The translations under genes and the position numbers were made by a program. Below, piece by piece: positions 1-7,405 of a DNA stretch of 36,372 nucleotides. Source of the stretch: Sphingomonadales bacterium (lineage in GTDB: Bacteria; Pseudomonadota; Alphaproteobacteria; Sphingomonadales; Kordiimonadaceae). The DNA is taken from the NCBI GenBank assembly GCA_011088215.1, contig JAALKD010000033.1, positions 1 to 36,372 on the forward strand. The letters are read 5' to 3'. A model generated the notes under the pieces. The model ran no database searches, was not told the DNA's origin, and saw nothing but the letters and a program-made list of their open reading frames with translations. Position 1 is the first letter of the stretch. Each line of letters begins with the position of its first letter.

Positions 1-549
1 GGCATCCATCAATGGCTCATCAGCGAGCCACACGGTTTTCCCCGCCGCTTTCATTACGGCGTCGGTAAGCGCTTTATCATCCTCCGAAACACCCGTATCT
101 GCGACCAGCCCGGTTACCCCGGCACCCACGGCGGCCGGGGTGTTGGGCATGGCACGCACAAAATGGCTACTTGGCAAGCGCCCAGACAAACCGCCGGGCA
201 AACCCCTGTGCATCTGCGCAAGCGTTACGCCCGCTGCCACAGAAACCACGATGGTGCCTACCCCCACCGCTGTATCGACAGAAGGCAATACTGCGTTCAT
301 CACCTGGGGCTTTACGGCCAGCAAAACAAGCCGCGCCAAGGTGCCTGGCGGTAAGTCAGCCCCGGTGGACAGAAAGGTTGCGCCGGCAAATTCAGGAAGG
401 GCGTCCGCGGTCGCCGCCGGGTCAACAATGGTCAGCGCTGCAGGGTCTAGCCCAGCGGTTAACCAGCCGCGCGCCATCGCCGCGCCCATGTTGCCGCAAC
501 CCACCAGAACAAGCGGCGAGGCGGCAGTGAATTCGGAAAGGTCAGTCAT
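1..549 (-). CDS. proC: Pyrroline-5-carboxylate reductase, 3' part outside window
   Basis: Last enzyme of proline synthesis: it reduces pyrroline-5-carboxylate to proline with NAD(P)H in the cytoplasm. The first 183 codons are present and the reading frame runs off the window at base 1. The N-terminus carries a Rossmann nucleotide-binding motif (VLVGCGNMGAAMARGW), followed by LLAVKPQ and the family segment HFVRAMPNTPAAVGAGVTGL, both typical of ProC. The ATG at 547-549 is preceded by an AGGA-like ribosome site. It lies 117 bp downstream of the YbjN gene on the same strand, an order common in alphaproteobacteria, so the two are probably co-transcribed. The frame is clean as far as visible; the catalytic C-terminal dimer domain cannot be judged. 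Confidence 0.93.
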   Translation of the reverse strand, partial: MTDLSEFTAASPLVLVGCGNMGAAMARGWLTAGLDPAALTIVDPAATADALPEFAGATFLSTGADLPPGTLARLVLLAVKPQVMNAVLPSVDTAVGVGTIVVSVAAGVTLAQMHRGLPGGLSGRLPSSHFVRAMPNTPAAVGAGVTGLVADTGVSEDDKALTDAVMKAAGKTVWLADEPLMDA

Positions 550-666
550 CAGGGGTCCTAATAAAGGCGGTATCAAAATAAATAAGGCGGAGCATAGCCC
601 CGCCCACACAAGACAGCAATATCAATAGGCGCACCGAAGTAAGCGGCCTTCGGTTAAGCGCTGAGT

Positions 667-1179
667 TTACGCACTTCCGGCGCACTCCAGCATCGCGCTT
701 TCAATCGCTTGCGCCGGCGACTGACCGCCCCACATAACAAATTGGAACACCGGATAAAAACGTTCGCATTCCCCGAGCGCAGTTTCGATCATCGTAATTA
801 TATGGTCTTCGCCGATGGCACCCAGCAGTGGGTCGTTGGCCAGGCTGGCGTGGCGGTACAAAAGCGCCCCTTCTTCGGCCCAAAATTCAAAGTGGCCAAT
901 CCACATTCTCTCGTTGATCATGCCGATGGATTCGTAGATGTCGCCGCGTTTCCCCTCGGGCACTTTCAGGTCAAACATGCAGGCAAATTGCAGGGTTTTG
1001 AAGTCGTCGCGCCAGAACACCCGAAACTGCAAATCGGTATACTGACCGCTGATAAACATAGTTAATTCGTCGTCGCCGTGGCGCTCAACTGCCCATTCAT
1101 TGGCGCCTGCAAGCTCTTCGGCCATATCAACAGGGTTGATGTTCAGAATTTCAGAATGTCCGGTGCTTAATGTGGTCAT
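667..1179 (-). CDS. YbjN domain-containing protein
   Basis: About 170 residues with the YbjN fold pattern (WRDDFKTLQFACMFDLKVPEGKRGDIYESIGMINER is not quoted in full; key segments are FRVFWRDD, LQFACMFDLKVP and IGHFEFW). YbjN proteins resemble type III secretion chaperones and their biochemical role is not settled; in alphaproteobacteria the gene commonly precedes proC. I chose the ATG at 1177-1179 because AAGGGC lies about 7 bases upstream; an in-frame ATG at 1227 would add 16 poorly conserved residues. No signal peptide or membrane segment, so cytoplasmic. Confidence 0.85.
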   Translation of the reverse strand: MTTLSTGHSEILNINPVDMAEELAGANEWAVERHGDDELTMFISGQYTDLQFRVFWRDDFKTLQFACMFDLKVPEGKRGDIYESIGMINERMWIGHFEFWAEEGALLYRHASLANDPLLGAIGEDHIITMIETALGECERFYPVFQFVMWGGQSPAQAIESAMLECAGSA

Positions 1180-1227
1180 CTCGGTGCCCTTCTTAGAGGG
1201 TCCGCCGGAGTGAAAACCGGCAGACAA

Positions 1228-1607
1228 TTTGCCAGTTCAAGTCCTAGTCTTGATATGCCAGATACACGAAATCTGGATCCTTTCGAATGACTAAACACTA
1301 TATGTAGCGTGCCAAACCAGGCGAGACCTGGCAAGCGGAATTACGATTTTTGGGAATTTTTCTGTGGATAACTTTTTAAAGTGATGGATGAAGCGAGCCA
1401 ATTTTCAGCGCTCTATCAGCCGTTTAGTCAGCCTTTTTCAGCTAGAAGTTCGCTTGAGCATATGCGCGAAAAAAGGGAATCGAAACAGCAAAAATCGGAA
1501 CAAAACCAGGTGTTTTACGAACTAAGCAGGCGCTTTTTCGGCGCCGTCACAGTCAGCTTATCCCTACACTCAAACCGGATTTCTTAGGGCATGAATTCAT
1601 CATGGCG
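1228..1607. other. Intergenic region with one perfect DnaA box
   Basis: About 380 bp between the YbjN gene and ubiK. It is AT-richer than the surroundings near 1340-1390 and holds one perfect consensus DnaA box (TGTGGATAA, 1363-1371, reverse complement TTATCCACA). A plus-strand 68-codon frame at 1381-1587 has no recognisable similarity and low-complexity composition, and I do not call it. No tRNA or clear terminator was seen. It must contain the promoter of the YbjN-proC unit. Confidence 0.5.
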
Positions 1608-1847
1608 TTATTTGGATTTCAGGGTCTCAATCTCAGCGCGCAGGTCTTCATTTTCCATACGGGCTTTTTCGGCCATGTCGCGAACGGTTTCGAACTCCTC
1701 CCGGCTAACCAAATCCAGACCAGCCAGCTGCTTGTCGAGCCAGGCCTTGAAAACGCCTTCCATCTCGCCCTTAACACTGTGGGCCGCGCCGACTGCTCCG
1801 GTAGCCAGTTTCGCCATATCGTCCATAAATTTATTGCTGGTCTGCAT
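1608..1847 (-). CDS. ubiK: UbiK-type ubiquinone biosynthesis accessory factor
   Basis: A 79-residue protein of the BMFP/YqiC family. In enterobacteria UbiK is an accessory factor of the aerobic ubiquinone (UbiJ-associated) biosynthesis complex and can fuse membranes in vitro. The sequence shows an amphipathic N-terminal helix (KFMDDMAKLATGAVGAAHSV), a middle helix with FKAWLDKQLAGLDLVSREEFE, and a C-terminal coiled coil ending in LRAEIETLKSK, exactly the family layout and usual length. An AGGAG site lies about 7 bases before the ATG. It is divergent from the MmcQ/YjbR gene and, in related genomes, sits near lgt as here. Confidence 0.9.
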   Translation of the reverse strand: MQTSNKFMDDMAKLATGAVGAAHSVKGEMEGVFKAWLDKQLAGLDLVSREEFETVRDMAEKARMENEDLRAEIETLKSK

Positions 1848-1943
1848 GTGCCGCTCCTACCATTTGCTTGCTCTCATATGGTCCGTTGGTGTTAAAATAG
1901 CAAGAGGCGTTCTGCCGCAGCCAAATTAGAAGAAAGCAAACCC

Positions 1944-2267
1944 ATGGCAACAGCCGAAGAATTTACCGAAATCGCCATGTCGCTGGCTGGCACAGAGGCC
2001 GCGCCGCATATGGACCGAACGGCTTTCAAGGTGAAGCGCATTTATGCCACTTTGCACAGTGACGGCCTGACGGCCAACCTGAAGCTGCTGCCTGACGAAC
2101 AGGAAGTGAAATGTCTAACCCACGCTGCGGGCTTCAAACCAGTCAACGGCGGGTGAGGCAAACAGGGCTGGACAACAGCGACACTGGCCGAACTGAGCGT
2201 CGACGAGCTGCGCGCCGCACTTGAAATGGCATGGGTTCACGGAGCAGCCAAAAAACCTACTCGATAA
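1944..2267 (+). pseudogene. MmcQ/YjbR family gene interrupted by an in-frame TGA
   Basis: The frame begins with ATG at 1944 and reads MATAEEFTEIAMSLAGTEAAP.. as in small CyaY-like MmcQ/YjbR DNA-binding proteins. A TGA at 2154-2156 stops it at 70 residues, but the same frame continues without shift to TAA at 2265-2267 with GKQGWTTATLAELSVDELRAAL.., the normal C-terminal helix. Relatives usually carry Trp in the GGWG segment at this place, so TGG to TGA is the simplest change. Full length with readthrough would be 107 codons, the normal family size. TGA is a regular stop elsewhere in the window (lgt, astD), so recoding to Trp is unlikely. It could be a real nonsense mutation or a sequence error. 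Confidence 0.8.
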
Positions 2268-2271
2268 AAAT

Positions 2272-2784
2272 TCAGAGCGCAGCCGCCATAGCGGCCAACT
2301 TGGCGGTTGTGTTCATATTGCGGCCAGTGCCCACCTTCATTGCCGATATCTTCAACTTGGAGCGGCCCATACCGTCGGGGAAATAAACATAAACCTCTCG
2401 TTCGCCCAGCTTGATCTCTTCAGTGGTCCGTCCGGTGGCGGTGTCCGCGGTGTCGGCAGCAGGCGAAGCATCCGTGAACACCGCGAGCGTGCGACTACCC
2501 TCGCGCCCCGGAAATGGGTTAGCGTCAAACACTGCCTGCATCTGTGATTGCGTACGCACCTGCACCCCCACCGGTTTGCCCATATGCGCCTCAAGCGCTT
2601 GTTCCAGTGCGGCTTTCACGTCCGCCGCTGACTTGCCGGATTTGAACACCACATTGCCGCTGGCGATATAGGTGCGCGCACCAATAAACCCGAGGCCATC
2701 GCACAGGGCCTTCAGCTCGGTCATCGGCAATTTGCCGGTACCACCCACATTCACAGCATGGAGGAGAGCAATATAATTTGTCAT
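2272..2784 (-). CDS. DUF1697 family protein
   Basis: A cytoplasmic protein of about 170 residues, with the DUF1697 hallmarks: YIALLHAVNVGGTGKLPM near the N-terminus, ARTYIASGNVVFKS, and a late R-S-K-L-K..T-G-R-N-x-N-T segment. The function of the family is not known. The chosen ATG (2782-2784) starts directly at the conserved MTNYIALL; an in-frame ATG four codons earlier is possible. It is convergent with the broken MmcQ/YjbR gene; the two stops are about 5 bp apart with no visible terminator. Confidence 0.88.
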   Translation of the reverse strand: MTNYIALLHAVNVGGTGKLPMTELKALCDGLGFIGARTYIASGNVVFKSGKSAADVKAALEQALEAHMGKPVGVQVRTQSQMQAVFDANPFPGREGSRTLAVFTDASPAADTADTATGRTTEEIKLGEREVYVYFPDGMGRSKLKISAMKVGTGRNMNTTAKLAAMAAAL

Positions 2785-2937
2785 GAGCCTATTCATTTCA
2801 GTTAACTATATACTGCCCTTAGACACCCCGGCATATGTTTGTACGCTGTAGTTAATACTATCGCTGTTTGGTGGATGCTCATCTAACTCTCCCTATGAAG
2901 TTGCGCAAAGTTATGTAAACCTGATGTGCCAACAGCC

Positions 2938-3567
2938 CTACATATTGTCCGCGGCTCTTTTCCATCTTTCACTGTCCACTAGTGTTGAACGGTTCAATTT
3001 GATCTCACCATTCCAGTTTGGTATGAGTTTTAAAGTTTCTTTAACACTGTCAGAAAGAGCTTTAGGCATCCAGGGGCTGATATTAATTCGGTCTATGCAG
3101 GATAAATCGATTTTCACATCATGCGCAAACCCCCTACTACTGGATGGATACACCAACCTGAATTCTTGTTCGTCTTCATAGGGTAGTCGTTTCAAAAAAG
3201 GAAGTTCGTCAGGATCGGGAGGATCGTTTTCAATATCCACTATTTTCTCATAATTGATGTCTCCGCATATTACGTCATTAGCTTCCATTATTGAGACAAG
3301 CTTGTCTTTCTTGAATTCAATGCAGATGCCATCCATATTAGGCGCAAAGATACTCCAGTGGTGGTATGTTTCAGTCTGATTTGTTAAACAAAGAGCAAAG
3401 ACATTCTTTAGCTTTTTTACTTCCACATATTTTTTCATGTAATAGGCGTCATTTTTATCATCCCATGAATCTGGGTTTAACAACGTCAATACCTTATTGC
3501 GGATTATGTGAATGGTGGCTGCTAAATTTGTATAGCGTTTGAGTCTGTTATTGACCGGTTTTTTCAT
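2938..3567 (-). CDS. DUF2971 family protein, AT-rich, probably acquired
   Basis: The sequence shows the DUF2971 arrangement: a short N-terminal stretch RYTNLAATIHIIRNKVLTLLNPDSWDDKNDAYY (family pattern K-Y, L-x-P-x-x-[FW]-D-D-x-x-D), then FALCLTNQTETYHHWSIFAPNMDGICIEF, where a W-x-x-[YF]-x-x-x-x-x-G-[IV]-[AC]-[IL]-x-[FY] motif is expected, then an E-x-E-x-R segment (EDEQEFRLVYP). DUF2971 proteins occur on mobile elements and some are abortive-infection (AbiGi-like) components, but no activity can be assigned here. Base composition is clearly AT-richer than the flanking DUF1697 and lgt genes, suggesting transfer. The start is uncertain: ATG at 3565-3567 fits the domain, while ATG at 3651 would add 28 residues. 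No partner toxin or antitoxin gene is adjacent. Confidence 0.75.
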   Translation of the reverse strand: MKKPVNNRLKRYTNLAATIHIIRNKVLTLLNPDSWDDKNDAYYMKKYVEVKKLKNVFALCLTNQTETYHHWSIFAPNMDGICIEFKKDKLVSIMEANDVICGDINYEKIVDIENDPPDPDELPFLKRLPYEDEQEFRLVYPSSSRGFAHDVKIDLSCIDRINISPWMPKALSDSVKETLKLIPNWNGEIKLNRSTLVDSERWKRAADNM

Positions 3568-3706
3568 TGATGCCCACTTTCCTATCTCACAGCGATTAAA
3601 TATACACTGCCATACAGGCTCTGTCTCGAAATACAGGATACCATTCTCCACCTAGACACACTCTGCGCATTGCCTATGATGGCCCGAACTTGTGCAAATA
3701 CCCATT

Positions 3707-4558
3707 ATGGAGCCGCCACCCGTGTTAGAATTACTATCCGCCAGCGTGATTAACCTGCCCCAGTTTGACCCGGTTGCGCTTCAGTTGGGGCCATTGGCCA
3801 TTCGCTGGTATTCGCTGGGTTACATCACCGGGCTGCTGTTTGTTTGGTGGTATGTGCGCCGCCTGACCAAAAAGCCCGGTGCGCCCATGAGCGCGACCCA
3901 TATCGATGATTTCATCACCTGGGCCATGCTGGCGATCATCGTTGGCGGGCGACTGGGCTATGTATTATTCTATAATTTCAACGCCTACATGGCCGACCCG
4001 CTGGCCATTTTTAAATTGTGGGACGGCGGCATGTCTTTCCACGGCGGGCTAACCGGCGTGGTGCTGACAATCATCTGGTTTGCGCGCAAAAACAAGCTGG
4101 ACCTGATGCGGCTGGCCGATGTGTTTGCTGTGGTCAGCCCGGTAGGCATTGGGCTGGTGCGCATTACCAATTTCATCAACGGTGAGTTGTGGGGCCGCCC
4201 CACTGATGTGTCGTGGGGCATGGTGTTCCCCGGCGATTTCACCGGCGTGCCACGCCACCCCAGCCAGCTGTATGAAGCCTTGGGCGAAGGCCTAATTTTG
4301 TTCGCGGTGCTGATGTTCCTTTACCATAAAACCAAGCTGGCCAAACAAGCACCGGGCGTAATCGCAGGTGTGTTTTTCGCTGGTTATGGTTTGGTGCGCT
4401 TTCTGGTGGAGTTCGTGCGCGAACCTGACGCCCACATTGGCCTGATGGACATTGGGCTGTCGCGCGGGCAACTGTTGACCATCCCCATGTTCCTGTTTGC
4501 CGCGTGGCTTGTCAGCCGGGGTATGAAAACCTACCGCAGTAAATCTGGTAAGAAATGA
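3707..4558 (+). CDS. lgt: Prolipoprotein diacylglyceryl transferase
   Basis: Inner-membrane enzyme that transfers diacylglycerol from phosphatidylglycerol to the lipobox cysteine of prolipoproteins, the first step of lipoprotein maturation. Visible are seven hydrophobic segments, the SFHGGLTG motif containing the essential His, and the Lgt signature region RITNFINGELWGRPT (one Gly of the usual GRIGNF replaced), then HPSQLYEA and a C-terminal VRFLVEFVREPD. The start is not certain: ATG at 3707 is used, GTG at 3692 is in frame, and GTG at 3722 has the best-placed GGAG. The TGA stop overlaps the ATG of midA by 4 bp, so translation is coupled. Substrates in this window may include the DUF6607 lipoprotein and the FAD oxidoreductase. 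Confidence 0.95.
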   Translation: MEPPPVLELLSASVINLPQFDPVALQLGPLAIRWYSLGYITGLLFVWWYVRRLTKKPGAPMSATHIDDFITWAMLAIIVGGRLGYVLFYNFNAYMADPLAIFKLWDGGMSFHGGLTGVVLTIIWFARKNKLDLMRLADVFAVVSPVGIGLVRITNFINGELWGRPTDVSWGMVFPGDFTGVPRHPSQLYEALGEGLILFAVLMFLYHKTKLAKQAPGVIAGVFFAGYGLVRFLVEFVREPDAHIGLMDIGLSRGQLLTIPMFLFAAWLVSRGMKTYRSKSGKK

Positions 4559-5619
4559 CGCCGCTTAAAGACCATTTCATAAAACGCATTGAGGCTGCAG
4601 GCCCAATGACACTGGCCGCCTATATGGGTGAATGCCTGATGCACCCCGCGCACGGTTATTACCAACAACAAGCAGTTTTCGGCGCGGAGGGTGATTTCAC
4701 CACCGCACCAGAAGTTAGCCAGATGTTCGGCGAGATGATCGGCCTGTGGCTGGCCGACCGCTGGACTAAAATGGACCGGCCAAACCCGGTTAACCTTATT
4801 GAGCTTGGCCCCGGGCGCGGCACCCTGATGGCCGACATTCTGCGCGCTGTCAGCCCGGTAGAGGATTTCAGCGCCGCCCTGCAAGTGCATTTTGTCGAGG
4901 CCAGCACCCAGTTGCGCGCCGCGCAGGCTGAAAAAGTGCCCAATGCACAGTGGCACGATACGCTGGCGCACGTTCCAGAAGGCCCATCATTGATTATCGC
5001 CAACGAGTTTTTTGATGCCCTGCCTATCCACCAATATGAGAAAACCGGCGGCAAATGGGTTGAACGCATGGTGGGCTGTATAGACGGCGACCTCGCGATG
5101 GTGGGCGGGCCGTGCGGGCCGCAGTTTTCGCTGATCGATGAGGCGATAAAGGCCGGGCCAGAAGGCAGCATCGCCGAGGCTTGCCCGGCGGCATTATCGA
5201 TCATCGGCGATATTTCTGAGCGGCTTAACACCCACGGCGGCGCTGCGCTGGTGGTTGACTATGGCTACCGCAAAACGGCAGCGGGCGACACATTTCAAGC
5301 GATGCAAAAACATGCATATGTGGACCCCTTCACTGCCCCCGGCGAGGCCGACCTGACCGCCCATGTGAATTTTGAACTGCTGAAAGCTGCCGCCACCGAG
5401 AAAGGGCTGCGCGCCTTCGGCCCGGCGATGCAGGGCATGTTTCTGATGGCGATTGGGTTGGGCGCAAGGGCGCAAGTGTTGGCGGGGCAAGGCGATGAAG
5501 CCTTTTCAGCGAGCATTCTTTCTGACCTGAAGCGCCTGACCGCCATCGACCAGATGGGCACCCTGTTCAAGGTGTTGGCACTGCAACCGCACGAGTTAGC
5601 CCCTCCCCCCGGGTTTTAA
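4555..5619 (+). CDS. MidA/NDUFAF7-type SAM-dependent methyltransferase
   Basis: A 354-residue class I methyltransferase of the DUF185 family. The eukaryotic member NDUFAF7/MidA dimethylates an arginine of a complex I subunit; bacterial members are found beside lgt in alphaproteobacteria and their substrate is usually inferred only. Seen: GDFTTAPEVSQMFGEMIGLWL, the SAM-binding LIELGPGRGTLMADILR, IIANEFFDALPIHQY and ALVVDYGY. Length and motifs are normal. It starts with ATG inside the lgt stop codon. In relatives pgeF follows immediately; here about 2.5 kb of other genes lie between. Confidence 0.92.
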   Translation: MTPLKDHFIKRIEAAGPMTLAAYMGECLMHPAHGYYQQQAVFGAEGDFTTAPEVSQMFGEMIGLWLADRWTKMDRPNPVNLIELGPGRGTLMADILRAVSPVEDFSAALQVHFVEASTQLRAAQAEKVPNAQWHDTLAHVPEGPSLIIANEFFDALPIHQYEKTGGKWVERMVGCIDGDLAMVGGPCGPQFSLIDEAIKAGPEGSIAEACPAALSIIGDISERLNTHGGAALVVDYGYRKTAAGDTFQAMQKHAYVDPFTAPGEADLTAHVNFELLKAAATEKGLRAFGPAMQGMFLMAIGLGARAQVLAGQGDEAFSASILSDLKRLTAIDQMGTLFKVLALQPHELAPPPGF

Positions 5620-5668
5620 GTCGGTTTTAGCCATCGAAATCAGTCTGTTTTCCTAGAATAGCGCTGCA

Positions 5669-5686
5669 CTGTGACCGCGGTCACAG
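5669..5686. promoter_or_regulatory. Perfect 18-bp CRP-type palindrome
   Basis: CTGTGACCGCGGTCACAG is a perfect palindrome and contains TGTGA-N6-TCACA, the core recognised by CRP-family regulators. It lies about 92 bp before the start codon of the small secreted protein gene, a plausible activator position. The family assignment of the regulator is inference; no crp/fnr gene is in the window. A second site of the same form is at 10203-10220. Confidence 0.6.
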
Positions 5687-5727
5687 GCAAGGCTGTCGAA
5701 TATCCCTATCATCCCCTCTATCAACAA

Positions 5728-5749
5728 AGGCCCGCTTCTGGCAGGGCCT
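5728..5749 (+). other. Short hairpin in the leader of the small secreted protein gene
   Basis: AGGCCC and GGGCCT form a 6-bp GC-rich stem around a 10-base loop, about 29 bp before the ATG at 5778. No T-run follows, so it is not a good terminator for midA; it may be a 5' leader structure. Confidence 0.35.
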
Positions 5750-5777
5750 ATACCAGATCAATAGGGGGAGATTAAAA

Positions 5778-6041
5778 ATGAAACTTGTAACACTTGCCAT
5801 CGGGGCAGCATTAGCTGTGTCTAGTGCAGCATCGGCAACGGACGATAAATCATACACGCCGTACGCATCGACCGAGGAAATATCGGCATTCATGAAGCAG
5901 GACGGCCCGATTACAAAGTGCTTGATCAAAGCAAGAAACACTTACGCAACTTGCAAGGCCGCGGCAAAAACCAAAAAGGCTGAAGATGCCTGCCTGAAAA
6001 CACTGCAAAAAAAGATCTTAAGTTGCCAAAACGCTAAATAA
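5778..6041 (+). CDS. Small secreted protein with paired cysteines (CHCH-like hairpin)
   Basis: An 87-residue protein that I cannot assign to a named family. The first 20 residues form a Sec signal peptide (MKLVTLAIGAALAVSSAASA), with cleavage expected after ASA. The mature part has exactly four cysteines spaced C-x10-C-x12-C-x10-C, in Lys/Ala-rich sequence that should be helical. This would make an antiparallel two-helix hairpin locked by two disulfides, similar in plan to CX9C (CHCH) proteins of the mitochondrial intermembrane space. GGGGGA precedes the ATG by about 10 bases. It is likely periplasmic and may be controlled by the palindrome at 5669-5686. Confidence 0.7.
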   Translation: MKLVTLAIGAALAVSSAASATDDKSYTPYASTEEISAFMKQDGPITKCLIKARNTYATCKAAAKTKKAEDACLKTLQKKILSCQNAK

Positions 6042-6058
6042 TCAGGCTCTGTGGTTTC

Positions 6059-6119
6059 TGATCAAGTGCTTAACTGGCGTTCGGTGCTACCCCATTCGTA
6101 CTTCAGTAGCGCTTGATCA
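6059..6119. repeat. Inverted repeat between convergent genes
   Basis: TGATCAAGTGCT (6059-6070) and AGCGCTTGATCA (6108-6119) pair over 12 positions with one G-T wobble, and ACTG/CAGT extends the stem after a 2-base bulge. The right arm overlaps the last codons of the FAD oxidoreductase gene. It may act as a 3' RNA structure for either convergent transcript; there is no T-run. Confidence 0.45.
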
Positions 6120-7320
6120 GTTCAAAATCACGTCCCGGACGGTAGGGTGCAAGGTTTGGCGCCTGCTCGCCGCTTAACAGCTCATACGCCGCCAGTTGAC
6201 CGGTGATAGGCGCCATGGTCACCCCGCTGTGCATCACTGCCAAATATACATCAGGCCGGTTGGGCGACGCGCCAATAACCGGGTGGCCGTCCAGCGGCAG
6301 GGGCCGCCATCCAATGTAAACATGCTCAACTTCCGCGTCAGCCAGCGCCGGGACATAGTCACCCACCACAGCATATATGCGCCCTGCGTGTTCCAGAGCA
6401 ATGCTGCGATCAGGGTAATCATTGGGCCGTCCCTCAAGCCGGATAGCGTGGGCTTCACCCGCTGGCACGCCCTGCTGTTCTCCGGCGACAACCCGGCCAT
6501 CAGCACGCTGATGAAAATGGGCGCCCGGCGCAGCGATGATGGCGTTGATCGTCGGCGGCAAAGGCTTGGTGATCGCGATCACACCGGGTGTGGTGCGTTG
6601 CGGCAAGTCGGTATCGGCGAATTTTTCGGCGGCAATCGGGTTTGCCCCGGTGGCCAGCACAAGCCGGTCCGCCTTGATGTCACCCATGTTTGTCGAAATT
6701 GAGGCCAACCGCCCTGCCTTCATGGTGGTGCCGATCAGTTCGCAGGGGGCCTTAACCACCGCGCCCAATTTGACAGCGGCAGCAAGCAGCGCGTGTGTTG
6801 CGGCGACCGGGTCCACCGTTCCGTCATTGCCGGAAAAAGCGGCTTGGTCCGTGTTGCTAAAATCGACATTTGGTTCCATTTCAGTCAACTGGGTTTGGTC
6901 AAGCATACGAGCATCCTCGCCCCACTCAAGTTGTTCAGCGATTTGGCCAACCAGTTTTTGCTGGCGCTCGGGGTCTGCGAACCATTCCAGTGACCCGCCC
7001 CAATGCACCGGCAAATTAAGCTCGGTGTGCAGGTCATGCCAATTGGAAAGGCTGGCTCGCGCAAACGTATGATAACTGCGCGGCTGGCGGGTGTAGGTGG
7101 CATTGATCCAGGCGAATGTGCCGCGGCTGGCGTGCGAGGCAGGACCAACTGTATCGATTACTGTCACCTGTGCGCCTGCCTTGGCCAAATGATAGGCGAT
7201 AGACGCACCGACGATACCTGCGCCGGCAACCACGACATTAAGCGGGTTTCCCGGCTGGCTAGGCGCGCAGCCAACCAATGCAGTTGCAGACAGCAATTTC
7301 AGTAAGGTACGACGATCCAT
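6103..7320 (-). CDS. Exported FAD-dependent oxidoreductase (DAO family), putative Tat lipoprotein
   Basis: A 405-residue enzyme of the D-amino-acid oxidase/glycine oxidase-like fold. The N-terminus MDRRTLLKLLSATALVGCAP combines a twin-arginine-like motif (RRTLLK) with a lipobox (LVGC), so it is probably folded in the cytoplasm, exported by Tat and lipidated. FAD binding is shown by VVVAGAGIVGASIAYHLA and the terminal DG..VIGASP and VMHSGVTMAP segments. The amine or amino-acid substrate cannot be named. The ATG at 7320 has GGGGCC-TGGA before it. The PAS gene lies upstream on the same strand with about 85 bp between, so an operon is possible. Confidence 0.85.
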   Translation of the reverse strand: MDRRTLLKLLSATALVGCAPSQPGNPLNVVVAGAGIVGASIAYHLAKAGAQVTVIDTVGPASHASRGTFAWINATYTRQPRSYHTFARASLSNWHDLHTELNLPVHWGGSLEWFADPERQQKLVGQIAEQLEWGEDARMLDQTQLTEMEPNVDFSNTDQAAFSGNDGTVDPVAATHALLAAAVKLGAVVKAPCELIGTTMKAGRLASISTNMGDIKADRLVLATGANPIAAEKFADTDLPQRTTPGVIAITKPLPPTINAIIAAPGAHFHQRADGRVVAGEQQGVPAGEAHAIRLEGRPNDYPDRSIALEHAGRIYAVVGDYVPALADAEVEHVYIGWRPLPLDGHPVIGASPNRPDVYLAVMHSGVTMAPITGQLAAYELLSGEQAPNLAPYRPGRDFELIKRY

Positions 7321-7405
7321 TCCAGGCCCCTTTTTAAGCAGATATCCTGTCTAGGGCGCGGCCATGCCGCTGTCAAACAGCGACCACGCAAATTCAAGAG
7401 CCGGT

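Noticed and set aside
140..628. 162-codon plus-strand frame over proC
   Set aside because: Shadow of a clear ProC frame on the other strand; Ala/Pro-rich translation without motifs.
1363..1371. Replication origin at the DnaA box
   Set aside because: Only one box, no cluster, no dnaA, parAB or repABC gene nearby.
1381..1587. Small 68-codon plus-strand gene
   Set aside because: No ribosome site, low-complexity sequence, no recognisable similarity.
2154..2156. TGA read as selenocysteine or Trp
   Set aside because: The position is a Trp in relatives, no SECIS-like hairpin is evident, and TGA ends normal genes here.
3707..4558. Loss of function in lgt from the altered RIGNF signature
   Set aside because: The essential His, Arg, Asn and Glu are kept; this Gly varies in alphaproteobacteria.
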